Shown: piece by piece, positions 35,347 through 42,999 of the stretch
Layout of the letters: each line of letters opens with the position of its first letter
Numbering within the stretch: the first letter of the stretch is position 1
Made by a program: the position numbers and the translations under genes
The notes under the pieces: model-generated
The model's input: the letters and a program-made list of their open reading frames with translations, nothing else
Database searches by the model: none
What the model was told of the DNA's origin: nothing
NCBI RefSeq assembly: GCF_000390185.1
Contig: NZ_AQHR01000104.1
Span: forward strand, 1-64,000
Direction: 5' to 3'
Source of the DNA: Lunatimonas lonarensis
GTDB taxonomy: Bacteria; Bacteroidota; Bacteroidia; Cytophagales; Cyclobacteriaceae
Length of the DNA stretch: 64,000 bases

Positions 35347-35949
35347 ATGAGTAAAAGGGTAGGACCTAAAGACAGTGAACTTATCGCTCAGTACAGAAAC
35401 GGCAGTGAGGCGGCTTTCGAAAGGCTGGTTGATAGGTACAAGTCCAGAGTCTATTCCACTATCCTGGTGATAGTGAAAGACCAAGGTGTGGCGGAGGATC
35501 TTTTGCAAGATGTGTTTGTGAAAGTGGTTCAGACACTGAATTCTGATAAATACAACGAAGAGGGCAAGTTTCAGCCTTGGTTGATGCGGATAGGTCATAA
35601 TCTTGCGATTGATCATTTTAGAAGGATGAAGCGTTATCCTACAGTTGTTATGGAGGATGGCTCGAGCTTGTTGGATACCTTGAATTTTGCCGATGAGACG
35701 GTAGAGGATAAAAAGGTTAAAGACGAGACCTTGGAGATGATCAGGGCATTGATCGATGAGCTCCCCGAGAGTCAGCGTCAGGTGTTGATCATGAGACACT
35801 ACATGGATTTGAGTTTTCAGGAAATTGCGGAACAGACTGGCGTAAGTATCAATACCGCGTTGGGTAGGATGAGGTACGCTCTGATAAATCTTAGGAAGAA
35901 ACTTGAGAAAATAAACATAGCCTATGACAAAATCTTTTACCCAAAATGA
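35347..35949 (+). CDS. ECF-type RNA polymerase sigma factor
   Basis: 200 residues. Region 2: 'AFERLVDRYKSRVYSTILVIVKDQGVAEDLLQDVFVKVVQTL' then 'FQPWLMRIGHNLAIDHFRR'. Region 4: 'LPESQRQVLIMRHYMDLSFQEIAEQTGVSINTALGRMRYALINLRKKL', a normal helix-turn-helix for -35 recognition. No extra C-terminal domain. It directs RNA polymerase to a specific regulon. The end overlaps a 78-residue gene by 26 nt, so the two are translationally coupled. The gene has its own promoter and a terminator after the pair. Confidence 0.94.
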   Translation: MSKRVGPKDSELIAQYRNGSEAAFERLVDRYKSRVYSTILVIVKDQGVAEDLLQDVFVKVVQTLNSDKYNEEGKFQPWLMRIGHNLAIDHFRRMKRYPTVVMEDGSSLLDTLNFADETVEDKKVKDETLEMIRALIDELPESQRQVLIMRHYMDLSFQEIAEQTGVSINTALGRMRYALINLRKKLEKINIAYDKIFYPK

Positions 35950-36160
35950 TCTGATAAGGTATATTTATCAGGAGATGTCTGCCAGCGAAAGCGTAGAGCT
36001 GGTACAAGCCCTTCAGGTAGACGCTGTATTGATGCAGGAATATTTGGACCTGTTGTGTTCTGTGGAGCATTTGGATAAGCTCATCAGGGAACCATCCCAT
36101 CAGTTGGTAGCTCGGATCAAGGACTTGGCCCGGTCTACCCAAGGGGTTGAAAAAGTATAG
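35924..36160 (+). CDS. 78-residue protein coupled to the sigma factor
   Basis: Short helical acidic protein beginning MTKSFTQNDLIRYIYQEMSA, with no membrane segment and a single cysteine, hence no zinc-finger (ZAS) anti-sigma motif. It overlaps the sigma factor gene by 26 nt. The N-terminal 'LIRYIYQEMSASESVELVQAL' resembles the first helices of some anti-sigma proteins that bind sigma factors, but the transmembrane and sensor parts are absent. It may regulate or assist the sigma factor; this is inference from coupling. Confidence 0.7.
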   Translation: MTKSFTQNDLIRYIYQEMSASESVELVQALQVDAVLMQEYLDLLCSVEHLDKLIREPSHQLVARIKDLARSTQGVEKV

Positions 36161-36186
36161 TGTTCCTAACCGATCATTGAAATTTG

Positions 36187-36226
36187 CCTGCCAACTTCAG
36201 ATTTTTTGAGTTGGCAGGTTTTTTTT
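36187..36226 (+). terminator. Intrinsic terminator after the sigma factor pair
   Basis: CCTGCCAACT (36187-36196) pairs perfectly with AGTTGGCAGG (36209-36218) and is followed by eight T residues. It ends the sigma factor operon and isolates it from endonuclease III. Confidence 0.92.
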
Positions 36227-36281
36227 GTTTTCCGGCTGTGCCATCTTTGTGAGGATGAGTTCTGGATTAATCAAAATTTTC

Positions 36282-36968
36282 ATGCTGAAAAAGGAACGAT
36301 ACAAGGCATTTGTCAATCATTTTGCCACGGAAATGCCCGTTGCAGAGACAGAACTCAGCTACGACACCCCATTTCAATTGCTGATAGCCGTGATTTTAAG
36401 CGCGCAATGTACCGATAAGCGGATTAACATGGTGACGCCGGCCTTGTTTCGGGATTTTCCTTCCCCCCAACACTTGGCAATCGCCACCTTTGATGAATTG
36501 TTTCCCTATATCCGCACCGTGTCCTATCCAAACAACAAAACAAAGCACTTGATAGGGATGGCAAAAATGCTGGTGGAGGATTTTGGCGGCGAAGTGCCTT
36601 CGACAGTTGCGGAGCTGATCAAGCTTCCGGGCGTAGGTCGGAAGACAGCCAATGTCATTACCAGCGTGGTGTGGAATCAGCCCAACATGGCGGTGGATAC
36701 CCATGTGTTTAGGGTTTCCAAGCGACTTGGGCTTGCAACACAGTCGGCAAAGACACCCCTGGAGGTGGAAAAGCAGCTTATCAGGCATCTGCCGAAGGAG
36801 GTGATACACAAGGCCCATCATTGGCTCATTCTTCATGGTCGGTATACCTGCCTGGCCAGATCTCCCAAGTGCGATGAGTGCACCATCACGCATTTTTGCC
36901 GGTTTTATGAGAAGAATACTTCCAAGTTAATGGAACAGCTGCCACCCTCCTCTTCTCCAGCCGATTAA
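36282..36968 (+). CDS. nth: Endonuclease III (DNA glycosylase/AP lyase)
   Basis: 228 residues from the ATG at 36282; an ATG at 36255 is possible, but the family begins at 'KKERYKAFVNHF'. Base-excision repair enzyme for oxidised pyrimidines. Helix-hairpin-helix 'LPGVGRKTANV' with catalytic Lys121, catalytic Asp139 in 'AVDTHVFRVSKRLGL', and the [4Fe-4S] cysteines C190-x6-C197-x2-C200-x5-C206, all correctly spaced. It lies 3 nt before the asparagine synthetase-like gene, an unusual operon partner. Confidence 0.97.
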   Translation: MLKKERYKAFVNHFATEMPVAETELSYDTPFQLLIAVILSAQCTDKRINMVTPALFRDFPSPQHLAIATFDELFPYIRTVSYPNNKTKHLIGMAKMLVEDFGGEVPSTVAELIKLPGVGRKTANVITSVVWNQPNMAVDTHVFRVSKRLGLATQSAKTPLEVEKQLIRHLPKEVIHKAHHWLILHGRYTCLARSPKCDECTITHFCRFYEKNTSKLMEQLPPSSSPAD

Positions 36969-36971
36969 CCC

Positions 36972-38768
36972 ATGTGTGGGATAAACCTACTTCTTAACTG
37001 TTCTGGCATTGTATCGTCATCTCCCATCGTAGGGATGATGGAAGGTACTTCACATAGAGGTCCTGACCAGGCACGTTGGATGAAGGTTTCCGCTACCTGT
37101 TATATCGGAGCCAACCGACTGAAAATCTCCGGACTGGATGAGTTTGCCGATCAGCCCCTTGTAAGTGAAGACGAGCAACATGTGTTGGTTTGGAATGGAG
37201 CACTATATAATCATTGGACCCTACGGAATAGGCTTCTTGAAAGTGGGGTATCATTGAAGAGCAGCTCGGATTCGGAGGTTTTGCTACATTGGCTGGGTAT
37301 TTTTGGGCTACAGGGCATCGATGATTTGGAGGGAATGTTTTCATTGCTGTTTATCGACCTACAGCGCAAGAGGGTGGTTATAGCCAGAGACCTCACCGGT
37401 CAAAAGCCACTTTATTACCACAAAAGTGGAGGTCAGTGGTTGTTTTCCTCTGAGGTAAAGGGAATTTTAGGGAGTGGCTTGGTACCAAGGATTTTGGATA
37501 CGTCTCAGTTTGTTCCATACCACTATTTGCGTCACCCGCTGCCCACCCACACGTTTTTCCAAGGTGTATATCAATTTCCTGCGGGGAGGGTACTGCAATT
37601 GGATTTTGATGGAAAGGAAACCGCCTCCAAGTGGTTGGCCCTAAGACCCAATCACGAGTCTTCCGGAGGGGCGTCTATTTTCACTGAACTGGTGACGGAC
37701 GCTGTAATGTCCCATTTTCAGACCGAAGTACCCATGGGTATTATTTTGAGTGGTGGCGCAGATAGCACGCTGCTGTATACACTTTGGCACCGGGAAACAG
37801 GCATGCCCCTTCGAAGCTACACAGCTGTTTTTGAAGAAAGATACAGGGAAATGGCCGAAGATCGAAAGTTTGCCAAGCAGGTTGCCAGGTCCTATCAAGG
37901 AGCCCATCACGAGGTATTGGCAACGCCCGACGTGTTTTTGTCCAATTGGGAAGCGTATTGCATGGGCTTGGACCAACCCATTGGCGATAGCGCGGGTTTC
38001 TTGACCTGGCTGATTGCCAAGGAAGCATCGCGTGAGGTCAAGGTGCTGATAAGCGGTGCAGGTGCAGATGAGTTGATGGGTGGCTACAATCGCCACCGGG
38101 CATTTTTGAAGTACCTGAAGCACAAAAACCTTCTTTTGAACTTTAAAAATGTTTCTAAAATTCCAGGGTTACCAGTTGGGTACAGGAAGTTTTTCAAAGC
38201 TATCGAACCGGATTCTGCGCGTACTTTTATGAATTTGGCCGCTTTACAGGCCTTGCCTGATTCGATTGCCACGTTGTTGGCTGTCGGTTTGGAAAAGGAT
38301 CCGTTTGGATTAAAGGAAGCGTTGGCTTACGAACGGAGGCTATATCTAACAGAGGATATTCTGAAAGTGTTCGACAACTCCTGTATGGCATTTGGCATAG
38401 AAGGGCGATCCCCCTATCTTGACTACTCGATTCTACGCTTTTTTGAAGGGATGCCCGAACAAAAGCAGCGGGAACTGATAGGTAAAAAATGGATAAAGGA
38501 AAGCTTGGTTTCCTTTGGCAGACAAGAGGTGGCGGGTAGAAGGAAGCTTGGTTTTGGTATTCCGATAGTCGGATGGTTCCAAGTTCATGATGGCTTTAGA
38601 GAGAAGTTGGTGGAGACTTTGTTGCAGTTTGATCGGGAGTTTTCGGCGTATCTTAGCCCCGAAGTGCGTACCTTAGTCCAGTTCCCGCAATCGGCCATAA
38701 AGCGAAATACCTTGCAGGTTTGGAATTTGTTCCTTTTGGCCTCCTGGATAAATGCCCATCGATTATGA
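36972..38768 (+). CDS. asnB: Asparagine synthetase B-like glutamine amidotransferase
   Basis: 598 residues. N-terminal Ntn glutaminase with Cys2 as nucleophile (MCGI), 'SHRGPDQARW' and 'VWNGALYNH'. C-terminal synthetase domain with pyrophosphate-binding 'ILSGGADSTLL', 'LISGAGADELMGGYNRH' and 'AFGIEGRSPYLDYSILRFF'. It amidates a carboxylate with ATP and glutamine. In a polysaccharide locus such AsnB-like proteins often amidate a uronic acid or amino acid decoration rather than make asparagine. The stop overlaps the following GT4 start (ATGA), so the two are coupled. Confidence 0.92.
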   Translation: MCGINLLLNCSGIVSSSPIVGMMEGTSHRGPDQARWMKVSATCYIGANRLKISGLDEFADQPLVSEDEQHVLVWNGALYNHWTLRNRLLESGVSLKSSSDSEVLLHWLGIFGLQGIDDLEGMFSLLFIDLQRKRVVIARDLTGQKPLYYHKSGGQWLFSSEVKGILGSGLVPRILDTSQFVPYHYLRHPLPTHTFFQGVYQFPAGRVLQLDFDGKETASKWLALRPNHESSGGASIFTELVTDAVMSHFQTEVPMGIILSGGADSTLLYTLWHRETGMPLRSYTAVFEERYREMAEDRKFAKQVARSYQGAHHEVLATPDVFLSNWEAYCMGLDQPIGDSAGFLTWLIAKEASREVKVLISGAGADELMGGYNRHRAFLKYLKHKNLLLNFKNVSKIPGLPVGYRKFFKAIEPDSARTFMNLAALQALPDSIATLLAVGLEKDPFGLKEALAYERRLYLTEDILKVFDNSCMAFGIEGRSPYLDYSILRFFEGMPEQKQRELIGKKWIKESLVSFGRQEVAGRRKLGFGIPIVGWFQVHDGFREKLVETLLQFDREFSAYLSPEVRTLVQFPQSAIKRNTLQVWNLFLLASWINAHRL

Positions 38769-39985
38769 AACTTGTATATGTACATCAGTATTTTTTAACT
38801 CCCTCCCAAGGGGGGGCGGTCCGGTCTTACTACCTCGCGAAGGGGTTGGTAGATGCAGGTGTGCAAGTGGATATGATCACTGCCCATAATGCGCCCGCGT
38901 ACGAACTAAAATGGGTGGACGGCATTCGTGTTCATTACCTGCCGGTTGTTTACCGGAATGAGTTTTCGAAGTGGCGGCGGGCTATTTCCTTTCTTCGCTT
39001 TGTGTGGGCTGCGAAATGCCTTCTTGCGAAAATGAAAAGGCCCGACTTGCTGTACATCACGTCGACGCCGTTGACGACGGGTATCTTGGGATTGTGGGCG
39101 AAGAGAGCCATGGATCTACCGTATGTCTTTGAAGTGAGAGATCAATGGCCGGAGGCACCTATTCAAATGGGCGTGCTAAGAGGTAAGTTGTTGAAAGGGC
39201 TTTTTTACCGTTTGGAAAGGCTTGTTTATGACGAATCTTCGCATGTTGTCGCACTGTCGTCACCGATCCGGGAATCTATCTTGCGTGTTTCTCCCGGAAA
39301 GGAGGTATCCTGTATCCCCAATTTTGCAGATACAGATTTTTTTAAGCCTAAAGATGGGCAGTGGCCTTTGGCCGAAAAGAAAGATGAGAAACGTCCCCTA
39401 ACCGTTTCCTACGTGGGTGCGATTGGGCGGGTCAACGGGCTGGAATCCTTTTTGAACTTGGCAAAAGCGGCACAACAGACCAGGAAATCCTGGCAGTTCG
39501 TGCTTATGGGCAAAGGGGCCTATCTGCCTAAATTACGCGATGCCGTGGCACATAATGGCCTTGAAAACGTCGTTTTTTTGCCCTTTGGGAATAAGGCGGC
39601 CGTGCGTGAATTGTTGGGTCGAAGCGATTTTGCCTATATTTCCTTCCTTCCTTTACCGGTGCTTGAATCCTCCAGCCCCAACAAGTTTTTTGACGCCATT
39701 GCGATGGGGTTACCGGTTATTCTCAATTTCAAAGGATGGATATACGAATTGATAAAGACGAATAAAATAGGAGTATTCCAAGGCGACTCTCCGGTGGATA
39801 CCATTCGGGAGATGGAGTGCCTCTGGCATGATACCGGAGCCTATAAAGAGATGTGCCGGAGATCCCGAGAGCTGTCGGAAGCGGAATTTACAAGCGAAAA
39901 AGCCGTTGCTGATGTGTGTGCGATTATTTTTAGGGTGGCTATACAGGAAACAAAAGCTATCGTGGCCTGTAGCCAGACCGCCTGA
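38765..39985 (+). CDS. Glycosyltransferase family 4 protein (WbuB-like)
   Basis: 406 residues from the ATG at 38765; a start 15 codons earlier lies inside asnB. GT-B fold: N-terminal 'YVHQYFLTPSQGGAVRSYYLAKGL' and C-terminal 'TVSYVGAIGRVNGLESFLNLAKA', 'VFLPFGNKAAVRELL' and 'LPVLESSSPNKFFDAIAMGLPVI', where the acidic loop binds the donor nucleotide sugar. The N-terminal plan is WbuB-like (a GT4 branch of fucosamine/amino-sugar transferases). Co-translated with the asnB-like gene, suggesting the two build one sugar unit. Its end overlaps gldB on the other strand by 29 nt. Confidence 0.9.
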   Translation: MKLVYVHQYFLTPSQGGAVRSYYLAKGLVDAGVQVDMITAHNAPAYELKWVDGIRVHYLPVVYRNEFSKWRRAISFLRFVWAAKCLLAKMKRPDLLYITSTPLTTGILGLWAKRAMDLPYVFEVRDQWPEAPIQMGVLRGKLLKGLFYRLERLVYDESSHVVALSSPIRESILRVSPGKEVSCIPNFADTDFFKPKDGQWPLAEKKDEKRPLTVSYVGAIGRVNGLESFLNLAKAAQQTRKSWQFVLMGKGAYLPKLRDAVAHNGLENVVFLPFGNKAAVRELLGRSDFAYISFLPLPVLESSSPNKFFDAIAMGLPVILNFKGWIYELIKTNKIGVFQGDSPVDTIREMECLWHDTGAYKEMCRRSRELSEAEFTSEKAVADVCAIIFRVAIQETKAIVACSQTA

Positions 39986-40943
39986 AAATATCAACTACAT
40001 TGTTGTTTGCCATTAGTTCAGGCAAGCTTACGGCATTGTTTTGGCGATAATCGTCTACAATGTTCCATCCCAGCCAACGGCCAATTCTGCCGGGTGCATC
40101 CAGGCTGATTTCATCGGTGAACGGTGCCTCTCCGGTATACTTTCGAATTTCAAAAGGACTTGTTTCGTAGAAGAGTTCGTTTTCGATGAAATGGGCGTAG
40201 ATGATCTCTTCATTTGCATAGCAGGCCAAAATATCTTCATGAGTATACCCTATAATGAATTCATCCGGTGTACAGGGCAGTATCTGTTTGGTAAAATGAT
40301 ACGATTTGCCATAGAAGATCATCTCCGCGAGCAGGGTATTGTCTTTTAGGTCGGATTCATTGTACCAAGCGGAGATGGCAGTGATCAAGGTGGGTACCAA
40401 ATGGTCTCTGTCGTACCTTCGACGAATGTATTGGGGAAGATCCACTGGCTGAAATCGGTGATCACTCGGTAAAAAATAATCGAGGCTGATCACGATCATG
40501 TCTCTGGTCAGGTAAATGTCGTTTGTAAATCCACTCAGGTAGGTGTACACCATTGGAGGCTGGAAGTCGGGATAATAGTAGCGGATACCTTTGAACGCAT
40601 TTTCAATCGCCTCCTCTATTTCCGAAAAATCTGCAAAATGGATGGACACTTCTTGATAGAGTTCCTGCATACCGGGATCCTGATGCAACTGGACGATTTC
40701 TTCTATAAACGATTCCCTGCTTTCAAATTCGTCCTCCAAAAGATAGCTTTTGGCAAATTGAGGAAAGCTGTCTACTACCGCTGATACTCGATCAATCGTT
40801 ACATCTTCAAAAAAAAGCCTTTCCAATCTTATCAACTCTACGGATAATGGCTGTGAGGTTATCTCAATAGGGAGGCTACATTTTTCGGAAGATCGTGCGC
40901 AGCCGGTGAGTAAAAGCAAAAGGAAAAGGTTTCTGAGTCTCAT
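39957..40943 (-). CDS. gldB: Gliding motility lipoprotein GldB-like
   Basis: 328 residues from the ATG at 40943. Signal peptide with lipobox LLTGC (Cys15), then the GldB-type body: 'SLPIEITSQPLSVELIRLERLFF', 'QELYQEVSIHFADFSEIEEAIENAFKGIRYYYPDF', 'YTYLSGFTNDIYLTRDMIVISLDYFLPSDH' and 'YIRRRYDRDHLVPTLITAISAWY'. GldB is an essential gliding and type IX secretion-linked lipoprotein in Flavobacterium. The family is also found in non-gliding relatives, so motility is likely but not certain. Lies on the opposite strand to the polysaccharide genes. Confidence 0.8.
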   Translation of the reverse strand: MRLRNLFLLLLLTGCARSSEKCSLPIEITSQPLSVELIRLERLFFEDVTIDRVSAVVDSFPQFAKSYLLEDEFESRESFIEEIVQLHQDPGMQELYQEVSIHFADFSEIEEAIENAFKGIRYYYPDFQPPMVYTYLSGFTNDIYLTRDMIVISLDYFLPSDHRFQPVDLPQYIRRRYDRDHLVPTLITAISAWYNESDLKDNTLLAEMIFYGKSYHFTKQILPCTPDEFIIGYTHEDILACYANEEIIYAHFIENELFYETSPFEIRKYTGEAPFTDEISLDAPGRIGRWLGWNIVDDYRQNNAVSLPELMANNNVVDIFRRSGYRPR

Positions 40944-41387
40944 GTCTTGAATTGGTTTATTATTTGTCTCCAATAGTCACACCTAGCATCCTACGGAGAG
41001 ACCTGATCCTTGGGAAATTTCGCAAACAGAAAGGGTAACCGACTGGTCTCGCTCATCTCATCTCGATAGGCTGGAGTTAATCAGCCAAAGGTAGGCAAAA
41101 CCGCGTAAATACGCCTTTTTGGATGATATGTACCGGTTTTAGATATCTGTAAATTTACTAAAATGAGGTAAATTTGAAATATTCCATTATAATACGTCCT
41201 CTTGGGCACTTAGATCGATTTTCCAATAATATTTTTCAGCCCATTGATTGTATATACAGGTAATTACATATACAAAAAAGAACAGTTTACTTATTTTTGT
41301 TTAACAAAAATACATGAATCTTAAACTAATCTAGTGTGGTGGCGTTCTTTAGGGGACTTTATTAATTTCACTAAACCGATCAATACC
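40944..41387. other. A+T-rich intergenic region upstream of the fasciclin gene
   Basis: 444 bp between divergent gldB and the fasciclin gene, no supported ORF. The right end holds TATTTTTG at 41292-41299, a -7-like element without a clear -33 partner, and a 17-nt palindrome overlapping it (separate entry). The middle is A+T-rich and otherwise featureless to me. Confidence 0.5.
41294..41310. promoter_or_regulatory. 17-nt palindrome over a -7-like element
   Basis: TTTTTGTT-T-AACAAAAA is a perfect 8+8 palindrome centred on one base, about 78 nt before the fasciclin ATG. It overlaps the TATTTTTG element at 41292-41299 (TAnnTTTG). Possible operator; unproven. Confidence 0.35.
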
Positions 41388-42761
41388 ATGGAAAATTTCA
41401 GAAAAAACTATCATCTATTTTTTGTCTGGCTTGCCGCATTTGGCATGCTGGCCTTCACCTCATGTTCTGATGACGACAACGGTCCCATGCCGCCTGCTGA
41501 AGAAAACATCGTGCAGGTAGCTCAGGGTGCATCTCAATTTTCTACCTTGGTGGCTGCTGTTCAGCGGGCTGGCTTGGTAGAAGCGCTTACAGGTCCAGGA
41601 CCGTTCACCGTATTCGCACCTACCAACCAGGCTTTTGCTGATGCGGGGATCACTGATGTCACCGCCATTCCGGTCGACCAATTGAGAGACATCCTATTAT
41701 ACCATGTAGTATCCGGACGGGTAATGTCCAACCAAGTGACTTCCGGAGCAGTGCCAACCCTATTGGAGGGAGCTAGCTTGAACTTTACCGTAAGTGGTGG
41801 CGCAATAACTATCAATGATGGGATCGGCGTGGCTACTGCGGATATCTCTGCTTCCAACGGTGTAATACATGCGATTAATGGTATTTTGATGCCACCAACT
41901 GAGGAAGAAGAGGAGACCAATACCATCGCAGATATCGTGATGGGCAATGAAAACTTTTCAACACTTCTTGCTGCTGTGATGCAAGCAGGCTTAGCAGAAG
42001 CGTTGGCCGCTGCTGATGGTGATTTTACGGTATTCGCTCCAACTGATGCAGCATTCGCTCGCTTCATGGACGATAATGGATTAACAGCAGAACAATTGTT
42101 GGCGTCTCCAAATTTGGTTGATATCCTTTCTTACCACGTGGTGGTAGGTCCCGTACCCTCGTCAGCAGTGAGTGCTGGTAGCGTGACTTCCTTGGGTACT
42201 ACTCCTTTCTTCGTGAGTGTTGACCCAGCCGGTGGTATTTGGCTAAACGGTTCCGCACAGGTTGTTGATGCAGATATTATGGCAGATAATGGTATCATCC
42301 ATGTAATAGATTATGTTATCACTCCTCCCACTGAGAGCATCGCGGAAATTGCGGTAGGATTTACAACTGCTGCTGAACCAGAGTTCACCCAACTTGTGGG
42401 CGCGCTCGCGAGAGCTGGATTGGTTGATGCCGTCAGCGGTGGATTCAGTGACAATTTGACTGTATTTGCTCCAACCGACGCGGCCTTTGAGGCGCTTTAC
42501 GCAGCACTGGAAGTTGACGGGTTTGAAGATATTGATCTTGAACTGCTCACAGCTGTGCTGACCTATCATGTTGTTCCTGCAAGAGCTTTCTCTCAGGATC
42601 TGCGTGAGGGCGCTGAGCTACCTACGCTTAGCGGTGACAATACACTAACAGTAAATTTGGCGGATTTACAGATCAACGAATCCGGCTTGATACCAGCATT
42701 GCTCAACGTACATGCCACCAATGGTGTGATCCATGTGATCGATCAAGTATTGCTTCCCTAA
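41388..42761 (+). CDS. Triple fasciclin (FAS1) domain lipoprotein
   Basis: 457 residues from the ATG at 41388. Signal peptide ending FTSC (Cys ~27) then SDDDNG, a surface-exposed lipoprotein start. Three FAS1 domains follow at about 40-165, 178-312 and 317-457, each with 'F(S/T)(T/Q)LV/L.A..(R/Q)AGL', 'FTVFAPT(N/D).AF', 'YHVV.G/P' and 'ATNGVIH.I'. FAS1 domains act in adhesion and biofilm matrix. Its position inside the exopolysaccharide region fits a role in matrix binding. Three copies in tandem point to internal duplication. Confidence 0.93.
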   Translation: MENFRKNYHLFFVWLAAFGMLAFTSCSDDDNGPMPPAEENIVQVAQGASQFSTLVAAVQRAGLVEALTGPGPFTVFAPTNQAFADAGITDVTAIPVDQLRDILLYHVVSGRVMSNQVTSGAVPTLLEGASLNFTVSGGAITINDGIGVATADISASNGVIHAINGILMPPTEEEEETNTIADIVMGNENFSTLLAAVMQAGLAEALAAADGDFTVFAPTDAAFARFMDDNGLTAEQLLASPNLVDILSYHVVVGPVPSSAVSAGSVTSLGTTPFFVSVDPAGGIWLNGSAQVVDADIMADNGIIHVIDYVITPPTESIAEIAVGFTTAAEPEFTQLVGALARAGLVDAVSGGFSDNLTVFAPTDAAFEALYAALEVDGFEDIDLELLTAVLTYHVVPARAFSQDLREGAELPTLSGDNTLTVNLADLQINESGLIPALLNVHATNGVIHVIDQVLLP

Positions 42762-42793
42762 CAGAAAGTATACAACAGTCAGTTTATAAACAC

Positions 42794-42824
42794 AAAGGAG
42801 CCCTCTTCGGAGGGTTCCTTTTTT
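42794..42824 (+). terminator. Intrinsic terminator after the fasciclin gene
   Basis: AAAGGAGCCCTC (42794-42805) and GAGGGTTCCTTT (42810-42821) pair with one G-T wobble around a TTCG loop, with a T-tract. Confidence 0.88.
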
Positions 42825-42999
42825 GCATTTTTTCGCATTTTTACATTAAATACTCGGTAGTTTACCCATAAAAGAATGTAATAATTATCTTTACACCGGT
42901 TTAGACCTTTGCAGGAGGGTTTATCGATATTCAAAGCGGTATGCAGTGTGCCTGAGGAGGCGAAGCTGTGGGCCTACCAAATAAACGGGTAAAGAATTT

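Noticed and set aside
37641-38123. 160-codon minus-strand frame within the asparagine synthetase-like gene
   Set aside because: Antisense shadow of well-conserved coding sequence.
41561-42067. 168-codon minus-strand frame inside the fasciclin gene
   Set aside because: Ala/Val/Ser-rich antisense artefact of the repeated FAS1 coding sequence.
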